Source of the DNA: Camelus bactrianus | Taxonomy: Eukaryota; Chordata; Mammalia; Artiodactyla; Camelidae | Direction of reading: 5' to 3' | Length of the DNA stretch: 64,000 nucleotides | Assembly: GCF_048773025.1 (NCBI RefSeq) | Contig: NC_133551.1 | Coordinates: 36,162,501-36,226,500 of the forward strand | In this document: positions 19,570 through 30,340 of the stretch, one piece after another | How positions within the stretch are numbered: position 1 is the first letter of the stretch | Layout of the letters: every line of letters starts with the position of its first letter | The notes under the pieces: model-generated | Told to the model about the DNA's origin: nothing | The model's input: only the letters and a program-made list of their open reading frames with translations | The model's database searches: none | Made by a program: the position numbers and the translations under genes

Positions 19570-20100
19570 GTCCTGATTTTTTGTGACAATTTTCCAGGTA
19601 TTATTACTGCATAACAAATTACCTGAAAAATAGTGATGTCAAACAGCAACCATTTAATTTACTCACAATGTCGTGGGTCAGAACTTTGGGAAGGGCTTAC
19701 TGAGAAGGTTTTGTTTGGGGTCTCTCACATGGCTGTAGTTAGATATCTTCTGAGGCTGTTGACAACAGTCTCAGTTGGTCTGGGTGTCCAAGATGGCTCA
19801 TTCATGTGGCTACAGTTGATCCTGGATGCTAGCTGGGAGCTCAGTTGGAGGTATCAGCAGGAGCTCCTGTGTACAGCCTCTATAGCATGGTGATCTCAGG
19901 GAGTCAGACTTCTTAGATGGTAGCTGGCTTCCCCAGGACAAGCATTCCAAGAAAAGCAGGTAGAGCAGCATGGCCTTTTCTGACCTAGTCTGGGAAGTTG
20001 ATGGCATCACTTCTGCTGTACTTCATGAGTCAAGGGAAGGGGACATAGATCCCACCTCTCTTTAGATAGAATATCAAAGAATTTTCAGACTGTGTTTTAA
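19570..20100 (-). mobile_element. MLT1-type (ERVL-MaLR) LTR fossil
   Basis: The left end, tattattactgcataacaaattacc, followed by aacagcaaccatttaatttactcacaatg and tgggtcagaactttgggaagg, matches the antisense right half of older MLT1 LTRs. The rest of the element to about 20100 is consistent in length. No internal region accompanies it: a solitary, old, decayed LTR. The subfamily is uncertain. Confidence 0.5.
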
Positions 20101-20104
20101 AAAG

Positions 20105-20325
20105 TCATGTGATGAACCACTTTGAACCTCACAGTGAGAAGGAAACTTACATTTGAGATGTGACATTTGCAAAAATATGGCTGGGGACAAAGAGAGCAAG
20201 AGGAGATAAGAGAAATCAAGGTAGGGAAGCCAGAAAGGAGGTTTTGTGCTACTTGGATTAAAAAAGTGGTTGGAGCCTTCATTTATTCAGGATCATAATA
20301 TTAGACAGATATTAGACAGAATTCA
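20105..20325. other. Unique stretch between two LTR fossils
   Basis: No gene or repeat recognised. Confidence 0.3.
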
Positions 20326-20329
20326 AATT

Positions 20330-20700
20330 AAAATTTGAGAAGACTTGGCAGCTAATTGGCCAAGGTCTACCCTATGAGCTTTGTAATAGAGAGTCTAATT
20401 CCATTTTTTTAATGCATTTAAGCCACCGCTGCCGCCTCCTCCTCCTCCTACTCCTCCCACTTTGACAGCAGTGGGAAGTTTAAACCATACATGGGAATCC
20501 TCACCCCAGCCTCGCTGCCAGCTACCGTAAAAACCCCAACCAAGGTTTCTGCCCCTACTCGCTCTCAAACCACTTTTGGATGTGCTTGGCAGCCAGCCAC
20601 TCCGATCTCCCCAGAAAGCCTCATTGTGTGAGTAATAAATCTTTTATAATAATCCTTTTAGTGTGTATACAGTGTCATCATTCTTGACATAGGAACCACA
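20330..20700 (+). mobile_element. Class I ERV LTR fossil, 5'-LTR-like
   Basis: The right half has the layout of a retroviral LTR: a CCT/GCC-rich tract (20428-20460), a polyadenylation hexamer AATAAA at 20634-20639, a T-rich/GT-rich downstream element, and an end in CA at 20699-20700. The next bases resemble a proline-tRNA primer-binding site. No clear retroviral genes follow. The left boundary is a guess, and the family is not named. Confidence 0.45.
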
Positions 20701-20704
20701 ATTT

Positions 20705-20725
20705 AAGTGGGGGTCCATCCAGCAT
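20705..20725 (+). other. Primer-binding-site-like sequence
   Basis: aagtgggggtccatccagc resembles the tgggggctcgtccgg site (tRNA-Pro) that follows gammaretroviral 5' LTRs. Several positions differ. It supports the LTR call to its left. Confidence 0.4.
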
Positions 20726-20789
20726 CCTAAGAGGACTATGACAAGTTCCCAGTTATACCAAATGTAGTCATTCTGGTTCCTGAATATAA

Positions 20790-20950
20790 AAAAAAAAAAT
20801 GCTTAGCATTTATTGCCTTCTATATGCTAAGTGGTGTTCTGACACTGCATTTTAACTCATTGAATCCTCACGAGGCCTATGAGTGAGGTCTTATATTATC
20901 CTTATTTTACAGATGCAGAAATGAAACAGAATAGAGCAGCTGGTGGAGGG
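20790..20950 (-). mobile_element. MIR
   Basis: Antisense MIR: gcttagcatttattgccttc, aactcattgaatcctcacgagg, then tattatccttattttacagatg. Confidence 0.75.
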
Positions 20951-20954
20951 GAGA

Positions 20955-22360
20955 AATTGACCAAAAGAACCATCCAAACCTCAAGTTGGGTTGAGAAGCC
21001 AGTGACACCACTGACTAGGAGAAGGAGCCTTGGACAGGGTCGATCTCCACGGGAAGAAAAGCTCAGTTTTAGACAAGTTTAATTTCTGATGAAAGGGGTT
21101 ATATAAATGTAGGTATCCTTTGGCATTTAGAAATAAGGAATTTAAATCCTTCAAAGTATATTGGGCAGTATGTAAGTGCCAGACTCTAGGCAGGTACCCA
21201 ACAGAGCTCTGGTAATGAAATGGGACTTGTAGAGTCATCAACACAGTGGACGCTGGAGCTAGAATTTAGATGCAAAGAGAAAGAAAAAGCAGAAGGTTGT
21301 GAACTCACATTTAGAGCATAGGAGAAACTGAAAGAGCCAGCAAACCAAGTAGAGAAAGGAAAATGGCCTGAATACAGTGGGGTACCTGAGCAGGTGGGTC
21401 CAAAACATTTTTTTAAAGTAAGCTGCCATTAAAAGTTGTCTCCCTGTCTAGGAGAAAGCCTGGAAGACAGTGGAGTCATCGTTCTTTGATCTGGGGAGGG
21501 AGTCTCTTCACATGATAGCCCTTTTAGTTGCGCACACATAAGGCAAGTGGGCACACAATGCCAGATAGAATTCTGTAACAAAACCTTTTATTTGTGGCCT
21601 TGAGAGGCTGCCCTCCCTTCATATTTGAAGAGGATCTCTTGGGTGGACATAGGAATATTTGCATAGAGACTCAAGGCATTGAGATCTGAACTTTCCTATG
21701 GATGTTTGACTTTATTAGGCTCTTTCCAATGACCAGGGATGGCCCAACTGAAGTCTACTGGCAAAAAGGACACTAAGGATTGCTTAAAAAAAAAAATGAT
21801 GAAGTTTCTGGACTGATTATCCAGGGTCAATATTAGCCCTCAGAAGGTGCAAAGAGTCATTTCAGTCAAGTGCGTGACCTGTGATTCTGCTAGTGGGAAT
21901 GCTTTGAGGATAGTTGGAAGCACAGATGTGGAGCAACCCTGGCCAAGAATAACACTGGGAAAATAATATTGTCCTTTCTTGGGAAAAAAAAAAAACCCTC
22001 TGCAGCTTTGAAAGGGTCTTAAACAGGAAGAATGGTACTAAGGCAGAAGGTGAGGGGGAAGGTAACTAGGCAGAACCAGGCTGTAAGATGACCCCATGGT
22101 GCAGTGTCAGAAGCTAGAGCCGCCACTGATAGTAGAACCACTCGTACATGGACCAGATCCTCCTATTCTCTGGAGAGTTATTAGAAATAGCATGAGTTTT
22201 AGATGAGGAAAGCAATTCAAAGAGAGGAAGCCAAAAGAGAGGGGAGTCAGAGCCATACTCATCTTACTTTTAAATCATGAAAATGTGACCTGCGTTATAA
22301 CCCAAGTTGGTGAAGCAGCTCATACAGCTACGAGGACAAAAGAGGCATATTTCTGATAAT
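20955..22360. other. Unique non-coding stretch
   Basis: About 1.4 kb in which I recognise neither a gene nor a named repeat. Short A-runs near 21790 and 21985 might mark old retroposed fragments, but nothing beside them is identifiable. Confidence 0.3.
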
Positions 22361-22364
22361 CTGG

Positions 22365-23595
22365 CTGTCATTCTTTGAACATTCATTAGGCACATTGTTT
22401 TGCACTGTTCCTGATACATAAAAGATGCTCAGTGTATGGTAACTATGATCAATAACATTATTATTAATATAGGATATTGTTGGTTTGAGTGGTTAAAGCA
22501 CTGATGTTGACTCGGAAGCCAACACAATCCTGGTAAGATTATCAAGCAATGATGCCACAGCCACCTGCCTTTGGAATCTCATTCCTTAAAATGAACTCTG
22601 ACCAGGGCATGAAGAGCTATTGTTTGAGATACGGAAGGAAAGTCTGCTGCAAAAGGCATCATCACAGCCCAACAGCAAGTGGCGACAATCCTTCTTGCAG
22701 CTGGGACCTTGACAAAGGAGGAGAGGTACACTCCTTACTCTCTAGGGATGATTATTAACCAGGTCCCCAATTAGCAGTAGGAGATGGCTTTGTTTATTTT
22801 TATCCTCCACACAGCCCAACTCTGGGGGACTCTACCAAGGGGGAAAAATAATCACTTGTAGAAGGGGCAATCTGGTAAGCTTCTGGGTTTGGGAGGGGAA
22901 CCTTCATTACTGTAGAGATGTCTCCACCTCTTCCTCCTTTTTCTCTTCTGCCTTCTCTATCTCACCCTCTTCCACCTCCTCTGCTCTCCTTCTCTCCATC
23001 CTAAACACAAACCCCATATTTCTTCATATTCCCATCTATGTGACCCTGGGAACATTTCCTCATCCCACAGATGTTCCACCTACAGTGGCTCTGTGGTTAA
23101 GGAGTTTTGGGAAACCCAGGATTCCAAATAACTACCCTTCCTAGAAATTTACAGTGCAACTCACCATGTGGAAAGCTCTGAGAAATCCTGCGGTGAAGGC
23201 ACCCTTTCACCCTGCTCAGCCAGGGCTTCCCCTCTTTGCTAACAAATGTAATCATACTGAAAAATATTTTTGCAATACTTATTAATAGCCCTCAGCACTT
23301 GGGCTCCAGGGGATCCGAATCAAGGCATTCCAGGAAGAGGGAGAGAGTGCAGAGGGACCAAGGTGTGAAACAATTTTGTTTGACAGGGGTGTGATGGGAG
23401 GAGAGCTAGGGGAAAATATTAAAGAAATATGTGTGGCTCCTGTGCATGGAAAGAATAGAGTGCAGAGAAAGGCCTAATCATCAGGAATCCATTTCATGAA
23501 GACACCTATAAATGCTACTCTGAAAACAAGTAGGGAGGGAAGGTAGAAGCAAATTACACTGTCCCAGCTCACCATTAAGCCTCATAGGCATCTCT
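22365..23595. other. Unique non-coding stretch
   Basis: No gene or named repeat. 22900-23000 is C/T-rich. The 69-codon frame at 22549-22758 has no recognised product. Confidence 0.3.
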
Positions 23596-23599
23596 TCCA

Positions 23600-23960
23600 T
23601 CTTGGAGGTGAATGGGAAGATTGTGATGGTTGTGCCTGGCAGTGAAATTAGACAGCTGACCTGAGCTGTAAGCGAGATACTTGAATTTTATTCTCTTTGG
23701 TGCTTTTCCGCATTTGTCTCATCATGGCACATATAGAAAATTAAAGTATTTTTGATTTCATAGGGCACACTGGAGTAAATGGAGGAGGATGCTTGGTCCA
23801 GGGATAGAGGGGTCTGTATCTCAAGCATCCTGTAAACCATTTGTGACACAGCAGTGTGCCCTGATGCTGTTGGGAAGTGCTGCTCTAGGTGAAGGGAAGT
23901 AATGGGAGAGCTTTAGGCAGGCAAATGACCTGATTAGGTTTGAATAAAGGAATTCCTCAG
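23600..23960. mobile_element. DNA-transposon-like and L2-like mosaic
   Basis: Segment catggcacatatagaaaat then tcatagggcacactggag (23727-23776) resembles a hAT-Charlie MITE. 23900-23945 (gagctttaggcaggcaaatg, acctgattaggtttg) resembles an L2-related dispersed sequence. Both weak. Confidence 0.3.
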
Positions 23961-24009
23961 TGGGATTTAACTGAGACCCAGAAAGAGATCAGAAGCAGTC
24001 GGTCCTTCT

Positions 24010-24395
24010 AGTTCCACAAGCTTGCCTTGGTCCCACCACCACAGGATCTTTTACTATGTTTTCATTCTGCGTCAAGGTGTTCCCTCTAGCATCCCTGGTC
24101 TTCACTTTGGTTTGATCTACTCATCCTTCTGACCACAGCTCAAATACCACATTTTCAAGGAAGCAGTCCTTCATTCCTCAGACAAAGTCAAGTCTTCTTT
24201 GTCACATCTTCATATATATTATTTTCCATGCCACTAAATTTAATTTACAGTTACGTATTTATGTTATTATATGGCCTGCTCCCAGCTAGTCTATATATTT
24301 GTCACACTGCTTCCCCACTTGGAAAGCCCTCTCCTCACATCTCAAATCATAGCCATCCTTCTAGGTCTGTCTAGAATTCAATTTCCCACCAAGCT
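24010..24395 (+). mobile_element. L2, ORF end and 3' UTR part
   Basis: Sense L2 text includes tccttctgaccacagctcaaataccacattttc (24125-24157) and aaggaagcagtccttcattcc. A second, partly overlapping L2-like segment begins at 24300 (cttccccacttggaaagcc). Confidence 0.65.
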
Positions 24396-24449
24396 CCCCA
24401 ACTGGAAATAGTTTTGCCCTTCTTCTCTCGGCATCTATATATATGGTTT

Positions 24450-25035
24450 CTAGACATCTCTGTGGCTTTGTTGAACAGACATTGGAGGATTTTCTGCCTA
24501 CCACTCTTGTTTTCTGGGACTTGCCCTGCTTGTCCTCCAACTACAGTCACATAGGTACTGTGGGACCTGCCATGTTAGTCCAGGGTGACTCCACCCAAGA
24601 CTACAGTTCCAGGGGTGAACAAGGCATACACTTGAACTCTGGGCCAATCACTTGAACTCTGGGCCAATCAGCCCATTCATGGGGGTTTTTAGGTTTGGAT
24701 TAGAAAGAGCCCTGTCAACCTGTGTCGTGAGCTGAAGTTCGCAGATATAGCACTCAGGAGCTGTCAAGAGCCATGGTTTTGCTTTGTGGGAATTGCAGGC
24801 CTCCAAGAAAAAGGAAGAATGGAGTTGTACACAGAGAGAAGCAGAGACAAGATACTGTCCCATCAGCACTGAAGTCTCTGGCTCCAGTGGATCCTGAGCC
24901 TCAGCTATGTCCAGCCTTCACCTAGCCTTGGAGCTAGCTGTGAGATATACAGGGATATTTCCAATAAATTCCACATTTTTCTTAATTTGGTTTGGGATGA
25001 GTTTATGTCACTGTCACCAAGAATACAAACTAAAT
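24450..25035 (+). mobile_element. ERVL-type LTR fossil, family not named
   Basis: The terminal part, ccaataaattccacatttttcttaatttggtttgg, then atgtcactgtcaccaagaata (24960-25025), matches the right end of ERVL-group LTRs whose polyadenylation signal lies in the same place. The left part fits in length. It contains a 20-bp tandem duplication at 24631-24670. No internal region is attached. Confidence 0.45.
24631..24670. repeat. 20-bp perfect tandem duplication
   Basis: cttgaactctgggccaatca occurs twice in succession, 24631-24650 and 24651-24670, with no mismatch. Each copy holds a CCAAT box. Confidence 0.95.
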
Positions 25036-25194
25036 TAATACATATTGATCACTTTTGAGAGCTCTTTGGGATGGCATTCATTGCTTGAATTAAGGACATC
25101 CAGGGTAGAGAAAGTTAAAACAGCAATGAAGCATCTCAAATTTTAATATATAGTTTCTAAAATACATTTGTCTGAAGCCTCCTCTGGGAGACAG

Positions 25195-25425
25195 CACAGT
25201 ATAATGGGAAGATTATAGGCTTTGGAGTCAGATTCGGGTTTGTGGCCAATTCTGTATTTTCCAAGCAGAAATTGTGACTCTGGACAATTGACTGCACTAC
25301 TCTGTGCCTTATCTGTCAAATGGAGATGATAGTACCTACATTAAAGAGTTATTATCACATGGTGTAATAAATAATGCATTAAAGCACTTGACATAGAATC
25401 TGGTTCATGATAGGCACTCAGCAGC
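25195..25425 (+). mobile_element. MIR, nearly complete
   Basis: Sense MIR: gcacagtataatgggaag, ctttggagtcagattcggg, gtgactctggacaattgac, ctgtcaaatggagatgatag, and a 3' end with gcacttgacatagaatctgg. Confidence 0.8.
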
Positions 25426-25564
25426 ATTCCACATTCCACTGAATCTAAGATACAATCAGTTATAATAGATATCATGATTTTAGGTACCACTGAAAAGGAA
25501 AAGCTAATTAATCTGTGACATGCCATTGATGATACAAGGCATTCTGATTTCAGAGTGGAAAGAT

Positions 25565-25690
25565 GTCTTAGAATCAATGAAATGTAGTGTATTTATTGGG
25601 CACAGATGATACAGGAAATAATGTTCAGCACTGGTGATATAGAAGTGAGCAAGATTGACATTGCCCCTCAAGGTGCTAGGATCGAATAAT
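25565..25690 (-). mobile_element. L2 3' end, antisense
   Basis: Text gtatttattgggcacagatg followed by cagcactggtgatatagaag and tgcccctcaaggtgc. Confidence 0.65.
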
Positions 25691-26465
25691 TATTACATTT
25701 CAGATTTTCAAAAGGACAAGGAATACCCTTAGATAGTGAATTCATGGCTTGCAAAAAATGCCTAGGACCAAGAAATAAAGCAGCGGAGAAATGCTAGACT
25801 TTAATCCTCTTATATGTTATTAGATCCTATAGCAGTTATATTTTCATGCTCTGCATACAATCCAAAACAAATTGTCTGCTTACAATTAAAATCCTGCTGA
25901 GTTTCCAAGAGTCTAGCCCCCAGGGAGTGATTTGAACACCATGTCTTATCCACAATGACGCAATTCTACTTTTAAGGGACAATTAAGGGGTTTCCTTGTA
26001 AGTCAGGCCAAACTTTCTCCAAAATACATGAAGGAAGTGCCTAGAAAAAAAACGTTTGAGGCTTATTTTCATACTGTCACTTAAGAGAAACAATTTCCAA
26101 AAAGGACTGATTTTTTTCTTAAATCAAATCTGGAAGGCCTGTACTTTTATAGCCCTTTGCAGCTTTTTAGTAGAACAGAACAAAGTCCCTTAGGAAACTT
26201 AATGTAACAGTAACCAAATGTCCTTGTTAAGCAGCCATTTATTGGTCTATTAAATCTGATCTGAACTGTGATATTTTGTGGTAAATCTCTTCTCCAGCAC
26301 AAATTGCTCAGGATGGGCTTCTTTAGGCATCTACCCCACTGGAGACGGCTTCGACATCATCCCAGAAAAGACAAATGTGTTTGCATCTTGCTGGGCAGCT
26401 CTTCCAGGAGGGCAGATCTAAAAAGAACATTTTCTTTGCTTCTTTCACTTAGGAAGACTTAAAAA
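25690..26465. other. Unique AT-rich block, possible conserved non-coding element
   Basis: No repeat family or coding frame is recognised over about 770 bp, rare in this window. It contains homeodomain-type AATTAA cores and a tattggtctattaaatc segment. Regulatory conservation is only a guess. Confidence 0.3.
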
Positions 26466-26479
26466 TTGTTTTAGAGATT

Positions 26480-26655
26480 AATCAGTCCAATTGCTTCATT
26501 TTACAGATGAGATAATTAATTATTTCATGTAGGCCAGGTGTTGTCTTAGACCCTGGGGATGCAGAGATAAATGTTTTCTCTGCCCTTAAGGCACTTACCA
26601 TCCAGTGGAAATGAGAGATCAGTAAGTAGAGTAATTAAGTGCCAGGCAACTGAGC
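26480..26655 (-). mobile_element. L2 3' end, antisense
   Basis: Text cattttacagatgagataat, then ggccaggtgttgtcttagacc, tggggatgcagagataaatg and gcccttaaggcacttaccatc. Confidence 0.7.
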
Positions 26656-26709
26656 GAGCCCCCTAAGTGAGGGCTGGCCATGGGGAGAGGGGAGGAAAAC
26701 AGTCACTAC

Positions 26710-27185
26710 ACTGTCAGGGTCCCTGTAGGGACCAGGATTCAGTCAGATATTTAAATGAAGAGACTGGAATAAAGGGACTGCTTAGAGAGTGATGGGAGCA
26801 AACAAGGGATCTGGGGGCACCCTGAGAATACTAACATTGAGACACCAGTATCTCCTCTAGAGCCATAGGAGCAAGTGGAAGAAATAGCATATAATAGAGT
26901 CTGGTAAGAACTGGAGCCTTGGAGAGCAGAGTCTCTCAGCAAGGGCTGTAGCCACAGAGGGTCACAGCCGCTGCCAGAGAAAAGGCACCAAAGCCAGGAG
27001 GAAGCCGTGAAGAAGTGCCCCAACCTCTCTCTGCTCAGCTTCCTAGTTTTCCATTGGTGCTTCCCATTGGCTGAATCCAACTGGAAGCCAGATTGCAAAT
27101 GTGATGTAACCTGACAAGAGTCAACCTCTGGAAGCATAGAGCAGGACAAAGTAGGACAGAAAATGGATCTTGGGAGAGGGTAAAT
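26710..27185. mobile_element. Interspersed repeat, family not named
   Basis: The right half, ttcccattggctgaatccaactggaagcc then gtaacctgacaagagtcaacc and aaatggatcttgggagagg (27061-27180), is a dispersed mammalian sequence I recognise but cannot name. A 132-codon minus-strand frame (26751-27149) lies wholly within it. Confidence 0.45.
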
Positions 27186-27189
27186 GGAT

Positions 27190-27475
27190 ATTAACCGGCA
27201 TCTGGCATTGATAACTGTTCAAGGTTTCTTGTATTCTTTCTATCTTTTTCTTTTTTGTCATTCTACAGTTTTATTTATATAACCAGTGAAGGGCTTGTTC
27301 TTAGCTTTAATCCTTTTCAAACATATTAATATAAGAAGCTGAATTGTAATGATGCAGCAAATGAGACCACTGGCATTAATACAGGTAACAAAGGTCCACA
27401 TCTGGGTGGTATTGACATCAGGGAAATTTCCAAAACCAGTTGCTGCCTAAGGAACAAGGTGGCCCACAAATGCAC
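27190..27475. other. Unique AT-rich stretch
   Basis: No gene or repeat recognised. Confidence 0.3.
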
Positions 27476-27477
27476 AT

Positions 27478-27532
27478 TCACGCACATACACACATACATA
27501 CACACACACACTCACACACACACACACACACC
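27478..27532. repeat. (CA)n microsatellite
   Basis: About 55 bp of CA units with ATA and TCA interruptions. Confidence 0.9.
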
Positions 27533-27533
27533 A

Positions 27534-28100
27534 TTCATTCATTTAGCAAATAATTTGAAGCATCTGCTATGTAAATAATAGCGATAAAAGCTGCTAGAGA
27601 GAGCTTCCTTGGCTTTGGAAATGGAAGGGTAAACTAAATAAATACCATGTTTACCCTATGGGCTAGTGAGAAAAAGGCAAAGTAAATAACCCATAAAGCA
27701 TAATGAATACTATGTTAAGGAGAGGTCAGGAGGCTTTGAGAGTATTTTGGGTGGGAAAGTAGCTAATCAAATTTAGGGCCCACAGAATATTTCCCTGAGA
27801 AAGTGACCTTCATGCGGAGGCTTGGAGGTGAATAGAAGTCAGCCACCTAGAAGAGTGAGTGGCAGAGAGAGGAGTGTTCCTGGTGGAGAGACAAAGACCC
27901 AGAGACAACAGTGGGTGTCAAGTTCAAGGGTCTGAAAGACATTGAGTATGCTTGGACTTTGGAGCAGAAAGGGGAAGTGTTGAGAGATGAGACTGAGGTG
28001 GTAATCAGAACCATATTGTTTTGGGCCACATGTTTCCAGATTTTGATCCTAAAGGCAATGAGGAATCATCCAAAATCTTTAATTAGGTTTTCCCCTGGTT
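27534..28100 (-). mobile_element. L2 and L2-like sequence, antisense
   Basis: It starts with attcattcatttagcaaat (L2 tail) and continues with the internal text: gaaagtgaccttcatgcggagg (27800), then gggccacatgtttccag and ctaaaggcaatgaggaatc (28023-28068). Confidence 0.6.
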
Positions 28101-28179
28101 TGAAGGGTCACTCAGGATGTATGTTTCTCTGAATCATCCTCACTTAAGGGAATATGGGCATGATTATGCTCATGATGAG

Positions 28180-28305
28180 TCTCAAGGACAGTAGGAGTTA
28201 GCCAACTGATAACAATTGAGAATGCTGTTCCAGGCAGAGGGAAGAGCACATGCAAAGGTTCAGAGATAAAATAAAGCAGAGCAGGATCCAGGAACATTAA
28301 GTCAC
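28180..28305 (-). mobile_element. L2-like internal fragment
   Basis: The stretch gctgttccaggcagagggaag then gcacatgcaaaggttcagag is a well-known internal L2-group sequence. Confidence 0.6.
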
Positions 28306-28309
28306 TTAC

Positions 28310-29105
28310 ACTGGATGGAACATGGAGAGTGAGTGGGGAAGGTGATGAAGTGGTGGGACAGATGAGAGATGACTCTGAGTTATTTCACCCTTCTTCCCAT
28401 ATACCTTGAATTTCAAGGCCATCAACCCTCTTATCATCACTAGAGCATATGCTTACATCTCTCATATGGTAAATATGTGGTATTGGGATTGCTGAGCCCA
28501 GGGACAGACATATGTTTCAACTTTAATAAAAGTTCTCCACTCTATCTTTGCTTGCGCTAATTCCTCTGCCTAGAATCCCCTCTTCCACCATCTGTCTAAG
28601 AAAGATGCTTGATAACAATTGCAGAAAGTGCATATTAAGAGTGCCAAGGCAAGATAAGAGGATGGCCAGCAGGCACTGGCCAAAGTTGGAGAGGGATTTA
28701 GGGGGCAAGTCAACAGAAGTGAGGCTCAAAATGCAGAACGAGTACAAAAGTGGTAATGATAATCTCAAGATGAAATCTGTGAAACAAGGGGCCTAGAAGA
28801 GCAAGTTACTTTTAACTCACCACATCCAGCCTTCTTCAGGGTTGTTTTGTGCTTACCTTAAAGCTGCAAGTCTTGGCGCTTGTTGCTTAACCAAAATTAT
28901 TTTTTCTTACTCAGTAATATTCAGTAACACCTGAACATACTTTTCTTCATTCAATGGTGTGCCAGGCTCTCTTGTAAACTGGTGATTGAATTGTAAATTG
29001 GTACAAACCATTTCAAAGAAATTGTGTGACGTGTGTGGAGAACCTTTAATATGTCAATATTCTTTCATCCAGGAATTTTACTAATAATAGTAAAAGTTAC
29101 TATTA
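28310..29105. other. Unique non-coding stretch
   Basis: No gene or repeat recognised. 82- and 81-codon frames at 28523-28796 are on opposite strands and unrecognised. Confidence 0.3.
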
Positions 29106-29107
29106 AG

Positions 29108-29632
29108 TGATAGTTACTTTTATGTGTCAACTTGACTGGGCCACAGGGTGCCCAGATATTTGGACAAACATTATTCTGGGTGTTTCTGTGAGGGTGTTTT
29201 TGGATTAGATTCACATTTAAATTGACAGACTGAGTAAAGCAGATTACCCTTGCTAATGCATTGGGCCTCGTTCAATCAGTTGAAGGCCTAAATAAAACGA
29301 ATGGCTGACCCTCCCCTGAATAACAGGGAGTTACTCCTGCCTGATTACTTTTGAGCTGGGGCATTGTTTTTGTTTTTGTTTTTGTTTTTCTCCTGCCTTT
29401 GGACTCAGACTGAAACATCTGTTTTTCCTGGGTCTTGAGCCTGTTGGTGTTCAGGCTGGAACTATACCACTAGCTCTGGGGCTCCAGCTTGCTGACTGCA
29501 GATCCTGGGACTTGGCAGCATCCATAATCACATGGTCTAATTTAAAAAAAAAAAGAGGAAAAAAAAATAAAAGTCAATCAATCAGTCAGTCAGTCTTCTA
29601 TTGGTTCTGTTTCTCTGGAGAATCCTAATACA
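29108..29632 (+). mobile_element. MLT2-type ERVL LTR fossil
   Basis: It begins in TG with ttttatgtgtcaacttgactggg, continues with ccacagggtgcccagatatttgg, then ccaatcagttgaaggcct-type text, and ends ggttctgtttctctggagaa and tcctaatac ACA, so the boundaries are close to the consensus. A (GTTTTT)n expansion lies near 29370 and an A-rich tract near 29545. A solitary LTR, looking nearly full length; old. Confidence 0.75.
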
Positions 29633-29639
29633 ATACCAG

Positions 29640-29885
29640 ATACTTAGGATGCGTAGGCAATATTTTAAGTGAGTTACATGTGTTAGGATAGTTAAATCTC
29701 ATTAAACCCTATGAGGTAGATACTATTATTACCTCTATTTTTTGATGGGGAAGAAAAGTAAGAAAAGTGGGATTGACATGCATGCCTGCACTTGCACATC
29801 TAGCAATTTGCAGAGCTAGGCTTTAAACTGAGGCAGTCTGACTTCAGAACTGGCGTACTTAACACCATACTATGTGGCTTCTCCA
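29640..29885 (-). mobile_element. MIR, nearly complete
   Basis: Antisense MIR from gttaaatctcattaaaccctatgagg to atctagcaatttgcagagc, aaactgaggcagtctgac and aacaccatactatgtgg. Confidence 0.8.
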
Positions 29886-30038
29886 ATTTATGTAGGCAGA
29901 TATGCTGGTTAAGATCTATAAACAAAGATATGCATTACCATATGATTTATCCTAGGGAATATTTTGATACTTTTAAAATGTATTATATACTTATAGTAAT
30001 GTGTACAAATCTTAAGTGTTTAGTTCAATGAGTTTTTT

Positions 30039-30072
30039 CATATATATATATACAGAGAGAGAGAGAGAGAGA
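30039..30072. repeat. (TA)n(GA)n microsatellite
   Basis: A TA run passes directly into a GA run, inside the L1 3' UTR. Confidence 0.85.
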
Positions 30073-30305
30073 CCCATGAGACTGCCACTCAGATCAAGCT
30101 ATAGAACATTTCCAAGACCCCAGTGGTCTCCTGCTTGCCTCTTCCTGGTCAATAACCCACACCCATAATCATTATCCAACTTCCATCTACATAGATTGAT
30201 TTTTTTCTTTTCAAGAGCTTCATAGAGATAGAACCATATAGTAAATGTCTTTCGTGATTGAGTCTTTCATTATGCTTCATGTTTATAAATTTCACTCATT
30301 TTGAG

Positions 30306-30340
30306 TGTGTGTATATATATATATATATATATATGTATAT
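30306..30340. repeat. (TG)n(TA)n microsatellite
   Basis: About 35 bp, also within the L1 3' UTR. Confidence 0.85.

Noticed and set aside
26751-27149. 132-codon minus-strand frame
   Set aside because: Lies entirely in a dispersed repeat; no domain recognised.
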